Source: Fluviibacter phosphoraccumulans (GTDB taxonomy: Bacteria; Pseudomonadota; Gammaproteobacteria; Burkholderiales; Rhodocyclaceae). Taken from it: a stretch of DNA of 64,000 nucleotides. Of the stretch, positions 53,912 through 61,929 are shown one piece after another. The stretch spans positions 1,922,001-1,986,000 of the forward strand of contig NZ_AP019011.1 in assembly GCF_016110345.1 (NCBI RefSeq), given 5' to 3'. The notes below the pieces were generated by a model that searched no databases, had not been told where the DNA came from, and saw only the letters and a program-made list of their open reading frames with translations. The position numbers and the translations under genes are program-made. Within the stretch, counting starts at the first letter, position 1; each line of letters opens with the position of its first letter.

Positions 53912-54018
53912 GTTCCTGCTCTCGCTAAAGCCAGGTCTGCTGCTGGTGAATCGCTGACCGTAGTTCAGATTACTATCGAATTCGAGTGATCAGAAACTCG
54001 CTGCTTCACCAACAAAAA
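53912..54018 (+). pseudogene. Decayed copy of the pccA 3' end
   Basis: Bases 53912-53943 match pccA 51939-51970 at 28 of 32 positions. Bases 53944-54018 then match pccA 52101-52175 at 66 of 75, including the stop codon TGA and the sequence after it. The junction is exactly at GGCTGCTGC-like sequence, which occurs twice in pccA 130 bases apart, so the relic has lost those 130 bases and is frameshifted. It marks the right border of the transporter/TetR islet. Confidence 0.85.
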
Positions 54019-54033
54019 CAATAGTGCTATGAT
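54005..54033 (+). promoter_or_regulatory. Candidate promoter of the toxin-antitoxin pair
   Basis: TTCACC (54005-54010) and TATGAT (54028-54033) are 17 bases apart, 30 bases before the antitoxin ATG. The -35 box lies inside the pccA relic. A CACC..GGTG palindrome (54050-54059) between promoter and start could be an antitoxin operator. Confidence 0.45.
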
Positions 54034-54062
54034 GTATTAACACCAACACACCAAGGTGCATC

Positions 54063-54308
54063 ATGGCACGACTAACCATCACCCTCGACGACAACCTACA
54101 TCAGGCACTAAAAGAGGCCGCCGCCCGTCAGGGACGGACGATTGGGACGATTATCGAAGAGAGCCTACAGTTTCGGGGCATCAAGCCCATGTCCAGCGCC
54201 CGTGAGCTTGTCGCGCAATCAAAGCTGGCAAGCTACTTGTCGGAATCTGATGCAACCGATCTGGCCGTTGCAGAAACACGCGCACATCGTCAGTCACAGC
54301 AGAAGTGA
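54063..54308 (+). CDS. Ribbon-helix-helix antitoxin (CopG-like)
   Basis: This 81-residue protein starts MARLTITLDDNLHQALKEAA, the beta-strand plus helix of ribbon-helix-helix antitoxins, followed by GRTIGTIIEESL and a toxin-neutralising tail. It overlaps the PIN toxin start by 4 bases (GTGA). It should bind its own promoter and the toxin. Confidence 0.85.
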   Translation: MARLTITLDDNLHQALKEAAARQGRTIGTIIEESLQFRGIKPMSSARELVAQSKLASYLSESDATDLAVAETRAHRQSQQK

Positions 54309-54784
54309 CCGGCATGCAACTGTGGATTGTTGATACCAACATTGTCGTATCCGGATTGCTGAGCAAAGACCCGAAAAGTCCAACGGCCCAAGTTCTCAAC
54401 GACATGCTGTCGGCTCAAATGATTTTTGTACTATCGCCAGCGCTATTGGCGGAGTATCGCGCTGTCCTGCTAAGACCGGCACTTACCCAACGGCATGGTT
54501 TATCTGAACCAGAAATTGACCAGATATTGATTGAATTGACAGCCAATGCCAAATGGTCAGAGCCGAATGATGACGATGTTCATACGCCACCCGATGGTGG
54601 CGATGCGCATCTGTGGGCGTTACTTGCCTGCCACCCCGAGGCAGTGCTGCTGACCGGAGATCGACTGCTGGTTGAAAATCCACGTCCAGGTAGCCGCATC
54701 ACCATGCCGTCTGACTACAAAAAACTAGGCAGTATCCCAAATCTCTTAAACCAGGACACTCAAGTCTATCGCCCTGCCGAGTAA
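54305..54784 (+). CDS. PIN-domain toxin (VapC-like ribonuclease)
   Basis: This PIN-domain protein has the acidic residues expected of a magnesium-dependent RNase: Asp in IVDTNIVVSG, Glu in LLAEYRAVLL, Asp in GGDAHLWALL and Asp in LLTGDRLL. The annotated start is a GTG overlapping the antitoxin stop; an ATG three codons later (MQLWIVDTN) is also possible. At 159 residues (156 from the ATG) it resembles the COG1569 PIN group. With its antitoxin it forms a type II module next to the pccA relic, consistent with a small acquired region. Confidence 0.85.
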   Translation: MTGMQLWIVDTNIVVSGLLSKDPKSPTAQVLNDMLSAQMIFVLSPALLAEYRAVLLRPALTQRHGLSEPEIDQILIELTANAKWSEPNDDDVHTPPDGGDAHLWALLACHPEAVLLTGDRLLVENPRPGSRITMPSDYKKLGSIPNLLNQDTQVYRPAE

Positions 54785-54797
54785 GCACCTCGGCAGG
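54773..54797 (+). repeat. Hairpin across the toxin stop codon
   Basis: CCTGCCGAG and CTCGGCAGG pair perfectly around a 7-base loop containing the TAA stop. The core arms CCTGCCGA/TCGGCAGG are identical to those of the rpoB-rpoC hairpin at 2781-2812. No U-tract follows. Confidence 0.55.
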
Positions 54798-54834
54798 ATA
54801 ACTGGCGCTCCCAGAGCTTAGCGCGTGGCTGCAT

Positions 54835-55308
54835 TCAACCGGCCAGCTTTGCAAACGCGTCAATCACTTCCTGCGGCGCCTGCACCAGCTCGATCAACAC
54901 GCCTTCACCGGCAATCGGGAATTCATCGTTGGCCTTCGGGTGCATAAAGGTGATGTCATAACCAGCCGCGCCCTTGCGGATACCGCCTGGTGCGAAGCGC
55001 ACGCCGCTAGCAGTTAGCCATTCAACGGCAACCGGCAGGTTATCCACCCACAGACCAATATGATTCAGCGGTGTTGCATGTACGGCTGGCTTCTTTTCCG
55101 GATCTAGCGGTTGCATCAGATCCACTTCTACCTTGAATGGGCCCTTGCCCATGGCGGTGATATCTTCGTCCACATTTTCACGCTCGGACACAAAGTTACC
55201 CGTGATTTCGAGGCCAAGCATATCGACCCACAGGGTACGCAGCTTTTCTTTCGAAGGGCCACCAATAGCGATTTGCTGTACACCGAGAATCTTGAATGGA
55301 CGGGTCAT
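54835..55308 (-). CDS. VOC-family protein, possible methylmalonyl-CoA epimerase
   Basis: This 157-residue protein has two VOC half-modules. The C-terminal half resembles methylmalonyl-CoA epimerase: LNHIGLWVDNLPVAVEWLTA, RKGAAGYDITFMHPKA and GVLIELVQAP, with the metal-binding His and Glu. In the first module the usual metal His is replaced by Gln (VQQIAIGG). Epimerase is the step missing between propionyl-CoA carboxylase and the mutase encoded nearby, so the role is plausible. A glyoxalase-like or other VOC function remains possible. AAGGAG precedes the ATG, 16 bases after lgt. Confidence 0.7.
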   Translation of the reverse strand: MTRPFKILGVQQIAIGGPSKEKLRTLWVDMLGLEITGNFVSERENVDEDITAMGKGPFKVEVDLMQPLDPEKKPAVHATPLNHIGLWVDNLPVAVEWLTASGVRFAPGGIRKGAAGYDITFMHPKANDEFPIAGEGVLIELVQAPQEVIDAFAKLAG

Positions 55309-55324
55309 GCTAACTCCTTGGACA

Positions 55325-56113
55325 TTAAACAGGTTGGCGCTGGCTATAGCGATACATCACGATGCCAGCAAGAATCATGGGCAAACTCAACCATTGCCCC
55401 ATCGATAGGTTGCCAAACAGCAACCCGAGAAAATCATCTGGCTCACGACCGAATTCAGCCACGAAACGTGCAATGCCATAACCCATCAGAAACACTGCCG
55501 AAACAGCTGCCCGTGGACGCGGTTTAGCGGCATACCACCAGAGCAGGACAAACAGCAGAACGCCTTCACAGGCAAACTGATAAAGCTGAGACGGGTGGCG
55601 CGGAAAATAATCTGTGCGTGGGAAGATCATGGCCCAAGATACATCAGTCACCCGACCAACGAGCTCGCCATTAATAAAATTGCCCATACGACCAGCGGCT
55701 AAACCCAGCGGCACCAACGGGGCAATAAAGTCGGTGACTTCAAAAAAGCTGCGCCCGTGCTTGCGGCCATAAAGCCACATCGCGAATAACACGCCCAGCA
55801 AGCCACCATGGAAAGACATGCCGCCCTGCCAGAGCGCGAAGGTTTCCAAAGGATTGCTCAGAAAGTAGGCCGGCTTATAGAACAAGACATACCCTAAACG
55901 GCCACCCAGTACCACGCCCAGCGCACCGTAGAACAAGAGATCATCAATCGCCTGATTGGTCCAACCAGCGGCAGGTAGGCGCTTGGCATGCACACGACCG
56001 AGCACGACAAACAGCACAAAAGCCAGCAGATACATCAGGCCGTACCAATGCACCGACAGCGGGCCGATACTTATTGCAACAGGATCAAACTGGGGATGAA
56101 TCAGATAAGCCAT
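55325..56113 (-). CDS. lgt: Prolipoprotein diacylglyceryl transferase
   Basis: Lgt adds diacylglycerol to the lipobox cysteine of lipoproteins at the inner membrane. The 262-residue protein has about seven spans, starts MAYLIHPQFDPVAISIGPLS, and contains GMSFHGGLLG, the signature GRMGNFINGELVGR (about 141-154) and HPSQLYQFACEG. It is divergent from ilvD across a 117-base gap and probably co-transcribed with the VOC gene. Confidence 0.98.
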   Translation of the reverse strand: MAYLIHPQFDPVAISIGPLSVHWYGLMYLLAFVLFVVLGRVHAKRLPAAGWTNQAIDDLLFYGALGVVLGGRLGYVLFYKPAYFLSNPLETFALWQGGMSFHGGLLGVLFAMWLYGRKHGRSFFEVTDFIAPLVPLGLAAGRMGNFINGELVGRVTDVSWAMIFPRTDYFPRHPSQLYQFACEGVLLFVLLWWYAAKPRPRAAVSAVFLMGYGIARFVAEFGREPDDFLGLLFGNLSMGQWLSLPMILAGIVMYRYSQRQPV

Positions 56114-56230
56114 AGCAACCTGTAAAGTTCACAGCAAAACCACGCTGTGGCGATAGAATAATGAAATTATAGGCCACGATGAGCCATCGGCTCAGGCGAG
56201 GGCTGTCTGTTTGCTCCCAAAGGATCCGTT

Positions 56231-58087
56231 ATGCCGCATTACCGCTCCCGTACTTCGACCCACGGCCGCAACATGGCTGGTGCCCGCTCACTCTGGCGCG
56301 CCACCGGCATGAAAGATGGCGATTTCGGCAAACCGATTATTGCGGTGGTGAATTCCTTCACGCAATTCGTACCGGGTCACGTTCACCTCAAAGATCTGGG
56401 TCAACTGGTCGCGCGTGAAATTGAAGCTGCTGGTGGCGTTGCCAAAGAATTCAACACCATTGCGGTGGATGACGGCATTGCCATGGGCCACGGCGGTATG
56501 TTGTATTCGCTGCCCTCACGCGAACTGATCGCCGACTCAGTGGAATACATGGCGAACGCCCACTGTGCCGATGCGCTGGTGTGTATTTCCAACTGTGACA
56601 AGATCACCCCGGGCATGCTGATGGCTGCGCTGCGCCTGAACATCCCGGCGATTTTTGTGTCGGGTGGTCCGATGGAAGCCGGCAAGGTCAAAATTGGTGG
56701 CAAGGTGATCTCGCTGGATCTAGTCGATGCCATGGTCAAAGCGGCCGATTCGAAATGCTCAGATGAAGAAGTCGAAGCCGTGGAACGTTCGGCCTGCCCG
56801 ACCTGCGGTTCGTGCTCCGGCATGTTTACCGCTAACTCGATGAACTGCCTGACTGAAGCACTGGGTCTGTCGTTACCGGGCAACGGTACGTTGGTGGCTA
56901 CGCACGCGGACCGCAAGTCATTGTTCCTAGGCGCGGGTCAGCGCATTGTTGAGCTGTGCAAGCGTTACTACGAACAGGACGATGCTTCCGTGCTGCCGCG
57001 CAACGTGGCCAACAAGAAAGCCTTTGAAAACGCGATGGCACTCGACGTATCGATGGGTGGCTCAACCAATACGGTGCTGCACATTCTGGCCGCCGCACAG
57101 GAAGCCGGCGTAGATTTCACCATGCAGGATATCGACCGCATTTCCCGCCATGTGCCTTGCCTCTGCAAGGTGGCGCCCATGACGGAGAAGTACCACATTG
57201 AAGACGTGCATCGTGCCGGCGGCATCCTTGGCCTTTTGGCCGAGCTAGACCGGGCGGGCGTGATTCATCGCGATACTCCAACGGTGCACGCACCGACACT
57301 GGGCGCGGCGATGGATCAATATGACATCACGCGCAGCACCGACGAACGCGTACACACCCTTTTCCGCGCCTCTCCAGGCGGCATTCCAACGCAAACCGCT
57401 TTCTCGCAGGATCGTCGCTACGATGATCTAGATACCGATCGTGCCAATGGTTGTATCCGTGACCGCGCCCACGCTTATTCACAAGATGGTGGCTTAGCCG
57501 TACTTCACGGCAATATCGCACTGAACGGCTGCATCGTCAAAACCGCCGGTGTGGATGAGTCCATTCTCCAGTTCACCGGTAAAGCCCGTGTGTATGAAAG
57601 CCAGGAAGATGCTGTCGAAGGCATCCTGTCCGGCGAAGTTGTCGAGAATGATGTCGTGGTGATTCGCTATGAAGGCCCGCAAGGTGGCCCGGGCATGCAG
57701 GAGATGCTTTACCCGACGTCGTATCTGAAATCGCGCGGCCTGGGCAAAGCCTGCGCCTTGCTGACCGATGGCCGCTTCTCCGGCGGCACTTCGGGCCTAT
57801 CGATCGGCCACGTTTCGCCTGAAGCGGCGGATGGCGGTCTGATTGGCCTGGTAGAAACCGGCGACACGATTGAAATCGATATCCCGAATCGCCGCATTCA
57901 TCTGGACGTTAACGAAGACGATCTAGCCGCCCGCAAAGCAGCGATGGAAGCCCGTGGCGCTAAAGCCTGGCAGCCAGTAGCACGTGAACGTGTGGTATCG
58001 CAGGCACTGAAGGCCTATGCCCTCTTTGCTACGTCAGCAGATCGTGGTGCCGTGCGTGACATCAGCCAGGTAACACGCAAAGGCTAA
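56231..58087 (+). CDS. ilvD: Dihydroxy-acid dehydratase
   Basis: IlvD dehydrates dihydroxy acids in valine, isoleucine and leucine synthesis using an iron-sulfur cluster and magnesium. The 618-residue protein has CISNCDKITPGMLMAAL and CPTCGSCSGMFTANSMNCL with cluster cysteines, GRFSGGTSGLSIGHVSPEAA near the C-terminus and the long form typical of E. coli IlvD. AGGA lies 7 bases before the ATG. A strong bidirectional terminator follows. Confidence 0.98.
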   Translation: MPHYRSRTSTHGRNMAGARSLWRATGMKDGDFGKPIIAVVNSFTQFVPGHVHLKDLGQLVAREIEAAGGVAKEFNTIAVDDGIAMGHGGMLYSLPSRELIADSVEYMANAHCADALVCISNCDKITPGMLMAALRLNIPAIFVSGGPMEAGKVKIGGKVISLDLVDAMVKAADSKCSDEEVEAVERSACPTCGSCSGMFTANSMNCLTEALGLSLPGNGTLVATHADRKSLFLGAGQRIVELCKRYYEQDDASVLPRNVANKKAFENAMALDVSMGGSTNTVLHILAAAQEAGVDFTMQDIDRISRHVPCLCKVAPMTEKYHIEDVHRAGGILGLLAELDRAGVIHRDTPTVHAPTLGAAMDQYDITRSTDERVHTLFRASPGGIPTQTAFSQDRRYDDLDTDRANGCIRDRAHAYSQDGGLAVLHGNIALNGCIVKTAGVDESILQFTGKARVYESQEDAVEGILSGEVVENDVVVIRYEGPQGGPGMQEMLYPTSYLKSRGLGKACALLTDGRFSGGTSGLSIGHVSPEAADGGLIGLVETGDTIEIDIPNRRIHLDVNEDDLAARKAAMEARGAKAWQPVARERVVSQALKAYALFATSADRGAVRDISQVTRKG

Positions 58088-58101
58088 GTCTCTGAGCGCA
58101 C

Positions 58102-58137
58102 AAACAACGAAGGCACCCGCGGGTGCCTTCGTTGTTT
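58102..58137. terminator. Bidirectional terminator between ilvD and the lipoprotein gene
   Basis: A perfect 36-base palindrome with arms AAACAACGAAGGCACCCG and its complement ends in short T-tracts on both strands. It serves the convergent ilvD (plus) and glycine-zipper lipoprotein (minus). Confidence 0.85.
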
Positions 58138-58152
58138 CTAGCAATCACGCAA

Positions 58153-58425
58153 TTACTGCGATGCTTTACCAGCCTGATAGCCCTGGTTGTATTCTTTCTG
58201 CTTCGATTTTTCGTAGGCGTCATAAGCGTAACCGCCGATGGCACCAACGGCCGCACCACCCACAGCACCCCAGATCGGGTTGCCACCGGCAATCGCGGTA
58301 ATGCCAGCGCCGGCAGCCGCACCAATGGCACCGCCCGACAGCGTACGTTGCTGCGTATCACTCATACCCGAACAACCGGTCAGGAACGCGGCAACAACGG
58401 GAACAATCATCAAAGTTTTTTTCAT
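58153..58425 (-). CDS. Glycine-zipper lipoprotein
   Basis: This 90-residue protein has a lipoprotein signal ending FLTGC (predicted lipidated Cys18) and a glycine-zipper segment (about 30-66, GGAIGAAAGAGITAIAGG and GAVGGAAVGAIGGYAYDAYE), then a polar tail. Such proteins sit in the outer membrane envelope and resemble the OsmB/YMGG family. Exact function is unknown. A 21-base gap separates it from the next upstream gene on the same strand. Confidence 0.8.
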   Translation of the reverse strand: MKKTLMIVPVVAAFLTGCSGMSDTQQRTLSGGAIGAAAGAGITAIAGGNPIWGAVGGAAVGAIGGYAYDAYEKSKQKEYNQGYQAGKASQ

Positions 58426-58446
58426 GGTCTGTACTCCGGAATGAGG

Positions 58447-58833
58447 TTACTTGCCAGCTTTGGCAGTTTGGCAAGGGAAGCGTTCTGCCAGGAAGCGCAG
58501 CGCCGATTCGGCAGCAGGCATATCCTTGATTTGCGGCTTGGCTTCTGCCCAGGCCACATACTCATCAAGCACTTGCTGGCGTTGTGGGGCAGGTTGCTTC
58601 ACACAAATCTTCGAAGGCGCTGCCTTCGGATGACGCGTGACCAGATACGAATCATAGACGCCCTGACCGAAGCCATTACAGTAAGCCTGTACTTGTGCAT
58701 TGGCCTTGTCTTTACACAGCGCCACCATCTCGCCCGTGCTGGTGACACGGTGGCTTGGTTTTTCCATGTGGTTATTCGCAAACGCCGAAACAGATAATAG
58801 TGCCGTGCTCGCAATCAGTATCGTTTTTTTCAC
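58447..58833 (-). CDS. Small periplasmic protein, Rap1a/Tai-like
   Basis: This exported protein of about 128 residues has a signal peptide (MKKTILIASTALLSVSAFA) and four cysteines (LCKDK, AYCNGFGQGVYD, KICVK, FPCQT) in the pattern of the Rap1a/Tai immunity-type domain. The start is taken as GTG 58833, which has GGAG 6 bases upstream; the ATG two codons earlier at 58839 directly abuts that GGAG and is unlikely. No type VI secretion effector lies nearby, so an immunity role is not supported here. Confidence 0.7.
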   Translation of the reverse strand: MKKTILIASTALLSVSAFANNHMEKPSHRVTSTGEMVALCKDKANAQVQAYCNGFGQGVYDSYLVTRHPKAAPSKICVKQPAPQRQQVLDEYVAWAEAKPQIKDMPAAESALRFLAERFPCQTAKAGK

Positions 58834-58915
58834 AAACATCTCCTTGGGTTATGCGGGTATTCGCATTGCTGCGAATTGTTGGCGTACTTTATTCTCTTTA
58901 ATAACTATCGGCAAG

Positions 58916-61198
58916 TTAGCGCTTAATCTTAAGCGCATCCAGCACGGCCATGGCCGTCATGTTCACGATGCGACGCACCGTCGAAGATGATGTGAGGATG
59001 TGCACCGGATGTGCCGCCCCCAACAGAATAGGACCAATCGTTACCCCTGAGCCACCAATCATCTTGATGAGGTTGTACGAGATATTGGCTGCATCCAGAT
59101 TAGGCATCACCAGCACATTGGCTTCACCCTTCAGCGCCGACTCAGGGTATGCATTCAGACGGATCTCTTCAGATAGCGCCGAGTCTCCGTGCATTTCGCC
59201 ATCGACATCCATTTCACCTGAGGAAATCGCAGGCAACAATGCGGCGGCACGGCTCATCTTGCGCGCCGATTCGGAAGACGACGAACCAAAATTAGAGTGG
59301 GAGAGCAGGGCCACTTTCGGATGCACACCAAAACGCTTCACTTCATCCGCAGCCAGCATGGCGATTTCGGCGACCTGCTCGGCATTCGGATTTTCATTCA
59401 CATGGGTATCGGCAATAAAGAGCGAGCGCCCCGGCAACATGAGGTAATTCATGGCTGCGAAAACGCCAACCCCACTGCGCTTACCAATGACATCATTGAC
59501 GACGCTCAGGTGATCGGTGTACTGACCCAGCACACCGCAGATCATGCCATCAGCGTGGCCCAGCTTCATCAGCATGGCGCCCATGAGGGTTGTGTCACGA
59601 CGCATGGCCGACTTGGCCACAGCAGGCGTAACACCACGGCGCGCCATCAGCTTGTGATACGCCGTCCAGCAATCGCGGTAGCGCGGATCATTTTCTGGAT
59701 TCACCAGCTCAAAATCCACACCGGGTTTGATGCGCAGACCAGCACGTTCGAGGCGCTTTTCAACGACAGCCGGACGGCCAATCAGAATTGGCGTGGCCAA
59801 TTGCTCTTCCAGAATAATCTGGGTGGCGCGTAATACGCGCTCATCTTCACCTTCGGCAAAAATGATGCGCTGACGTGCACCTTCTTTACAGGCCACAAAC
59901 ACGGCACGCATGCCAATGCCCGTGTGATAAACAAATTCTTTGAGGCGCTCAATGTAGGCATCCATGTCCGCGATCGGACGGCGGGCTACACCCGAGGCAA
60001 CCGCCGCTTTAGCCACCGCAGGGGCGATGCGCGTGATCAGACGTGGATCAAACGGTTTGGGAATCAGATACTCTGGACCGAAGTGCAGGTTGTGGCCAGC
60101 GTACGCCATAGCCACTTCATCAGAGACTTCTACCTGTGCCAGCTCGGCAATGGCATAGACACAAGCGAGCTTCATTTCTTCGGTAATCGTGGTGGCGCCG
60201 ACATCCAACGCACCACGGAAGATGAACGGGAAGCACAACACGTTATTCACTTGGTTCGGATAATCCGAACGACCGGTGGCAATAATGGCATCCGGGCGCA
60301 CCTTGCGTGCCTCTTCCGGCATAATTTCTGGCGTTGGATTGGCCAACGCAAAAATGAGCGGGTTTGCATTCATCGGTGGCAGCCACTCGGCCTTGAGCGC
60401 GCCTGCTGCTGAAAGCCCCATGAACACATCCGCGCCGACCAGCGCATCCTTCAACGTCCGCGACTCGGTCTGCTGGGCGTACTTGGCTTTAGTCGGCTCC
60501 ATGTTTTCTTCACGGCCAACATAGATCACACCCTTGGAGTCACACACGGTGATGTGCTCGCGCTTGACACCAATCTCGCACCACAGATCCAGACAGGCAA
60601 TGGCGGCTGCGCCCGCACCCGACACGACGACACGCACCTGGGCGATATCTTTCTGAACAACTTTCAGGCCATTGATAAGGGCCGCTGCAGAAATAATCGC
60701 CGTTCCGTGCTGATCATCATGGAAGACCGGAATCTTCATGCGCTTCTTCAGCTCGCGCTCGATATAGAAGCACTCAGGCGCTTTAATATCTTCCAGATTC
60801 ACACCACCGAGCGTTGGCTCAAGCGCAGCGATCATATCGATTAATTTGTCCGGATCATTTTCGGCCAGCTCGATATCAAACACATCAATGCCGGCGAATT
60901 TTTTAAACAGGCAGCCTTTGCCTTCCATGACCGGCTTCGACGCTAATGGACCAATATTACCCAGCCCCAGGACCGCCGTGCCGTTGGTGACCACACCAAT
61001 GAGGTTGCCGCGTGAGGTCAGCGTATCGGCCTCATCAGGGTTCGCTTCGATCTCTTCACACGCAAAGGCAACACCGGGTGAATAAGCCAGAGCCAGGTCG
61101 CGCTGATTCGTCAGGCCTTTCGTTGGCGTCACCGAAATTTTCCCGTGCGTGGGATAACGGTGATACTCCAGCGCCGCAGCGCGCAGATCCTTCTCCAT
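58916..61198 (-). CDS. maeB: NADP-dependent malic enzyme with PTA-like domain
   Basis: MaeB decarboxylates malate to pyruvate with NADP. The 760-residue protein has the malic domain (about 15-160, with GLTNQRDLALAYSPGVAFAC), the NAD(P) domain (VVSGAGAAAIACLDLW) and a C-terminal phosphotransacetylase-like domain (about 430-760, with FAEGEDERVLRATQIILEEQ) that acts as an acetyl-CoA sensor and not as an enzyme in studied homologues. Start ATG 61198 follows GGAG. It gives NADPH and links to the succinyl-CoA output of the mutase pathway. Confidence 0.96.
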   Translation of the reverse strand: MEKDLRAAALEYHRYPTHGKISVTPTKGLTNQRDLALAYSPGVAFACEEIEANPDEADTLTSRGNLIGVVTNGTAVLGLGNIGPLASKPVMEGKGCLFKKFAGIDVFDIELAENDPDKLIDMIAALEPTLGGVNLEDIKAPECFYIERELKKRMKIPVFHDDQHGTAIISAAALINGLKVVQKDIAQVRVVVSGAGAAAIACLDLWCEIGVKREHITVCDSKGVIYVGREENMEPTKAKYAQQTESRTLKDALVGADVFMGLSAAGALKAEWLPPMNANPLIFALANPTPEIMPEEARKVRPDAIIATGRSDYPNQVNNVLCFPFIFRGALDVGATTITEEMKLACVYAIAELAQVEVSDEVAMAYAGHNLHFGPEYLIPKPFDPRLITRIAPAVAKAAVASGVARRPIADMDAYIERLKEFVYHTGIGMRAVFVACKEGARQRIIFAEGEDERVLRATQIILEEQLATPILIGRPAVVEKRLERAGLRIKPGVDFELVNPENDPRYRDCWTAYHKLMARRGVTPAVAKSAMRRDTTLMGAMLMKLGHADGMICGVLGQYTDHLSVVNDVIGKRSGVGVFAAMNYLMLPGRSLFIADTHVNENPNAEQVAEIAMLAADEVKRFGVHPKVALLSHSNFGSSSSESARKMSRAAALLPAISSGEMDVDGEMHGDSALSEEIRLNAYPESALKGEANVLVMPNLDAANISYNLIKMIGGSGVTIGPILLGAAHPVHILTSSSTVRRIVNMTAMAVLDALKIKR

Positions 61199-61332
61199 AA
61201 ACTACTCCAGCATCACCCGGCAAGAGCAGTCTCTCCGGGCGGATTGAATTGGGGGGCTTTGCCCTGAGGCAGGCGCAAAGACAAAGGAAGATTTTCCTCT
61301 TTTGTTTGACGAAACGCAAAGTGCAGCGCAAT

Positions 61333-61360
61333 AAAAAACGGCCCACCGAGGCGGGCCGTT
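61333..61360 (-). terminator. Terminator of hupB
   Basis: On the minus strand AACGGCCC and GGGCCGTT pair around an 8-base loop and run into TTTTTT. It lies 20 bases after the hupB stop and separates it from maeB. Confidence 0.9.
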
Positions 61361-61379
61361 CTCATGAAGCGAAACGCAA

Positions 61380-61661
61380 TTACTTACGCTTGTTCACGGA
61401 ATCCTTGAATGCCTTACCAGCCGAGAACTTAACGGTCTTGGCAGCAGCAATCTTGATGGTTTCACCAGTTTGTGGGTTACGACCGGTGCGGGCAGCGCGC
61501 TTGCCGCTCGAGAACGAACCAAAACCAACCAGGCTTACTGAGTCACCCTTGGTTACAGCCTTAACAACGGCAGCAACAGTAGCGTCCAGAGCGGCTTGTG
61601 CAGCAGCCTTGCTCAGCTTGGCTTCTTTAGCGATTACTTCAATCAGTTCAGCTTTATTCAT
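61380..61661 (-). CDS. hupB: DNA-binding protein HU
   Basis: HU is a small dimeric nucleoid protein. The start at 61661 (MNKAELIEVIAKEAKLSKAA) has GGGAG 9 bases upstream; the frame extends to 61703 without support. The 93-residue protein has the GFGSFSSGKRAARTGRNPQT beta-arm with the DNA-intercalating proline and ends AGKAFKDSVNKRK. It is a single-gene unit with its own terminator. Confidence 0.98.
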   Translation of the reverse strand: MNKAELIEVIAKEAKLSKAAAQAALDATVAAVVKAVTKGDSVSLVGFGSFSSGKRAARTGRNPQTGETIKIAAAKTVKFSAGKAFKDSVNKRK

Positions 61662-61929
61662 GTGGGTGTCTCCCGATGGTTTGTACAAAATCGATAGGAC
61701 CAACCGCGCTGCGGTTAGTCGCGTGAGTTCATTATGCCCTGATTCCCGAATGATTTTGCAAGTCTCTGTGTGAATTTTTTAGTGCCGCAACGCTTGGAAG
61801 CCCTAGTGGCAAGCCGTTTCCTGCGATTACCGCGCTTCCGGCACACACCAAAAACGGACATCGCTCCGTGCGATCACAACAAAAACATTATTTCCACCAA
61901 GGAATTGGCGATGTTTTTTCACAAGAAAC
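61662..61929. other. hupB-tatD intergenic region
   Basis: No gene is supported here. It should contain the hupB promoter (a TTGCAA/CATAAT pair on the minus strand is spaced 19 bases, so weak). It also contains nested complementary segments, GTGCCG/CGGCAC and GGAAGC/GCTTCC across 61783-61844, and a small terminator-like hairpin for tatD at 61850-61869. Confidence 0.5.
61850..61869 (-). terminator. Weak terminator after tatD
   Basis: On the minus strand ACGGA and TCCGT form a 5-bp stem around a 6-base loop followed by TTTTT. It is 60 bases past the tatD stop. Confidence 0.4.

Noticed and set aside
52147..54062. Insertion sequence or integrase-mediated island
   Set aside because: No transposase, terminal inverted repeats or integrase is present; the borders are instead the pccA end and its relic.
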